35,100 bases of DNA from CAUPWF01 sp044425815 (GTDB lineage: Bacteria; Bacillota; Clostridia; Lachnospirales; Lachnospiraceae), in assembly GCA_044425815.1 (NCBI GenBank), contig JAWXVA010000016.1:1-35100 (forward strand), in the 5' to 3' direction. A program made the translations under genes and the position numbers. Under the pieces are notes generated by a model, which saw only the letters and a list, made by a program, of their open reading frames with translations, was not told the DNA's origin and searched no databases. Positions 33,859-35,100 of the stretch are shown here, in pieces (positions within the stretch are counted from its first letter, which is position 1; every line of letters starts with the position of its first letter).

Positions 33859-34575
33859 ATGAGAAGAATTTTGATGATGTTATTAAGAAATTTAATATAT
33901 TTACCAGGAATGATATGGAGATTATTTTATCATGCTAATCATGTAGAGAAATATACGGATGAAGAACATGATTTAGTACTTAAAAATATAGTAGAACATG
34001 CAAACAAGGGTGGAAATGTAAAACTAAGAGCAGTTGGAGTAGAAAATATACCAAAAGAAAATGGGTATATGTTATTTCCGAATCACCAAGGAATGTATGA
34101 TATGTTGGCAATTGTAGGAACATCTCCACTACCTACTTCTATGGTTGCAAAAAAAGAAGTAGAAAATGTGCTGTTTTTAAAACAAGTATTACAATGTACA
34201 AAAGGGTTTTCTATAGATAGAGAAAATATTAGACAATCTATGGAAGTGATAATTAATATTACAAAAGAAGTGAAGAAAGGTAGAAATTACACAATTTTTG
34301 CAGAAGGAACTAGATCAAAAAATGGGAATAATACTTTAGAATTTAAAGGTGGTAGTTTTAAAGCAGCTACAAAGGCCCGATGTCCTATAGTACCAGTGGC
34401 TCTGATAAATTCATTTATGCCATTTGATTCAAAATCATTAAAAGAAGTAATTGTTGAAGTGCATTATTTACCACCGCTTACATATGAAGTATACGAATCT
34501 ATGAAAACAACTGAGATTGCAATATATGTAAGAAATGAAATTCAAAAAGTATTAGATCAATATAATACCAAGTAG
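33859..34575 (+). CDS. 1-acyl-sn-glycerol-3-phosphate acyltransferase (PlsC-like)
   Basis: 238 residues. An N-terminal hydrophobic segment (about 4-25) is followed by the catalytic HX4D motif NHQGMYD (H76, D81), FSIDRE around 117-122 and the phosphate-binding FAEGTRSKNG (147-156), and a later PIVPVAL. The family makes phosphatidic acid from lysophosphatidic acid at the inner membrane. It has a GGGGAG ribosome site, lies 54 bases after the HAD gene and is followed by a terminator. Confidence 0.85.
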   Translation: MRRILMMLLRNLIYLPGMIWRLFYHANHVEKYTDEEHDLVLKNIVEHANKGGNVKLRAVGVENIPKENGYMLFPNHQGMYDMLAIVGTSPLPTSMVAKKEVENVLFLKQVLQCTKGFSIDRENIRQSMEVIINITKEVKKGRNYTIFAEGTRSKNGNNTLEFKGGSFKAATKARCPIVPVALINSFMPFDSKSLKEVIVEVHYLPPLTYEVYESMKTTEIAIYVRNEIQKVLDQYNTK

Positions 34576-34605
34576 TATTTCTATATAATAGAAAAGAAAA
34601 TATGG

Positions 34606-34644
34606 AACTCATCATTATAATATGTATATAGTGGTGAGTTTTTA
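34606..34644 (+). terminator. Terminator after the acyltransferase gene
   Basis: AACTCATCA pairs with GGTGAGT (with G-U), plus TATA/TATA inside, then TTTTT. Confidence 0.7.
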
Positions 34645-34714
34645 CTATATATAGTGGTAGAAAATATAAAAAAAATGCGAGTGAAATAAATCTTGAAATT
34701 TACTGAAAAAACTG

Positions 34715-34743
34715 TTGACATTAAGATGTGTATATAGTAATAT
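34715..34743 (+). promoter_or_regulatory. tRNA-Ser promoter
   Basis: A perfect TTGACA (34715-34720), 17-bp spacer and TAATAT (34738-34743), about 50 bases upstream of tRNA-Ser. It is strong in form, as expected for stable RNA. Confidence 0.8.
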
Positions 34744-34747
34744 TGTC

Positions 34748-34767
34748 TTTGCACTCACGAGTGCTAA
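34748..34767 (+). promoter_or_regulatory. CIRCE-like inverted repeat with a 2-bp spacer
   Basis: TTTGCACTC and GAGTGCTAA face each other with only AC between them, right after the -10 box. The arms match the HrcA operator CIRCE (TTAGCACTC, GAGTGCTAA) at 17 of 18 positions, but CIRCE has a 9-bp spacer. It may be a leader hairpin or an unusual operator. Confidence 0.4.
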
Positions 34768-34793
34768 ATAGAATATTAGTTAATAATAATTCA

Positions 34794-34881
34794 GGAGAAA
34801 TACTCAAGAGGCTGAAGAGGCGCCCCTGCTAAGGGTGTAGGTCGGGGAACCGGCGCGAGGGTTCAAATCCCTCTTTCTCCG
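34794..34881 (+). tRNA. tRNA-Ser(GCT)
   Basis: An 88-base class II tRNA. The acceptor is GGAGAAA/TTTCTCC. The anticodon loop is CTGCTAA (anticodon GCT, reads AGC and AGU). A long variable arm (around GTCGGGGAACCGGC) and a T-arm with GTTCAAATC follow, and the discriminator is G. No CCA is encoded. Confidence 0.95.
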
Positions 34882-34956
34882 CTTTTTATTTTCTGTTTTA
34901 CACACTATTAGTAATAGGTTGAAAAATAAAGAAAATAAAGAAAATGAAAAAAGTTG

Positions 34957-34985
34957 TTGACAAAGATAACTACACATGATATTCT
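34957..34985 (+). promoter_or_regulatory. Promoter of a probable rRNA operon
   Basis: TTGACA (34957-34962), a 17-bp spacer and TATTCT (34980-34985), preceded by an A-rich stretch like an UP element. Confidence 0.7.
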
Positions 34986-34991
34986 ATTATA

Positions 34992-35100
34992 GCTGACCCG
35001 CTGAAGCGAGTACAGCAAAAACAGAACATTGATAATTGAACAATAAACAACGAACCCTGAAATTTTTCAGAAAAAGCAGAGCTGCTTAGCAGTGATGCAG
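34992..35100 (+). other. Probable rRNA operon leader
   Basis: The stretch after the promoter contains GAACATTGATAATTGAACAA, wording common in 5' leaders and spacers of clostridial rRNA operons, and a CTGAAA/TTTCAG hairpin at 35057-35070. 16S rRNA itself is not reached. The call rests on this resemblance and on the promoter strength. Confidence 0.5.

Noticed and set aside
1..35100. CRISPR arrays, IS elements or a second mobile element
   Set aside because: No regularly spaced direct repeats, transposase or further att-like duplications were seen outside 5497-9875.

Overview
This window is the replication-origin region of a low-GC anaerobic Firmicute, most likely a member of the Lachnospirales or a related Clostridia order. 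The evidence is the order rpmH-rnpA-yidD-yidC-khpB(jag)-mnmE-mnmG-rsmG-parA-parB on one side and dnaA-dnaN-yaaA-recF-gyrB-gyrA on the other, AT-rich codon use, and companion families (DUF4446, DUF3881) that I associate with Lachnospiraceae-type genomes. I do not name a species.

Layout. Positions 278-5388 (minus strand) hold a class III aminotransferase and iron-dependent alcohol dehydrogenase pair, a zinc-ribbon/membrane protein pair, and an unknown lipoprotein. Positions 5530-9844 are a 4.3 kb integrated element. Positions 9900-15760 (minus) hold a secreted or membrane-anchored transglutaminase-like protein, a DUF3881 protein, serS, a DUF4446 protein, parB and parA. A head-on alpha/beta-hydrolase gene (15960-16916) lies between two perfect parS sites. 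Then come rsmG, mnmG, mnmE, khpB, yidC, yidD, rnpA and rpmH (minus). The strand switch is at 24043-24400. DnaA boxes lie on both sides of dnaA, and a DnaA-box/GC-rich/DnaA-trio unwinding module lies between dnaA and dnaN. On the plus strand follow dnaA, dnaN, yaaA, recF, gyrB, gyrA, a HAD phosphatase, a PlsC-type acyltransferase, tRNA-Ser(GCT), and the promoter and leader of what is probably an rRNA operon that starts beyond the window. Almost all host genes point away from the origin. The element genes and the hydrolase gene are head-on to replication.

The most unusual part is the element. It carries a tyrosine recombinase, a shortened DinJ/RelB-like antitoxin and a two-gene AAA ATPase/RloB-like (TOPRIM) module that is probably anti-phage. 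It sits inside the anticodon loop of a host tRNA-Arg(CCT) gene. The host 5' half (9837-9875) and 3' half (5497-5537) are separated by the insert, and when joined they give a perfect cloverleaf. The element end does not rebuild the host tRNA, as is usual for tRNA-targeting elements. Instead the element carries a different, complete tRNA-Arg(CCT) gene (9689-9762) just inside its right end. The arrangement looks like 'destroy and replace' integration. Paired direct repeats with 11-bp spacing near both ends look like recombinase arm sites, and an inverted-repeat operator precedes the defence-module promoter.
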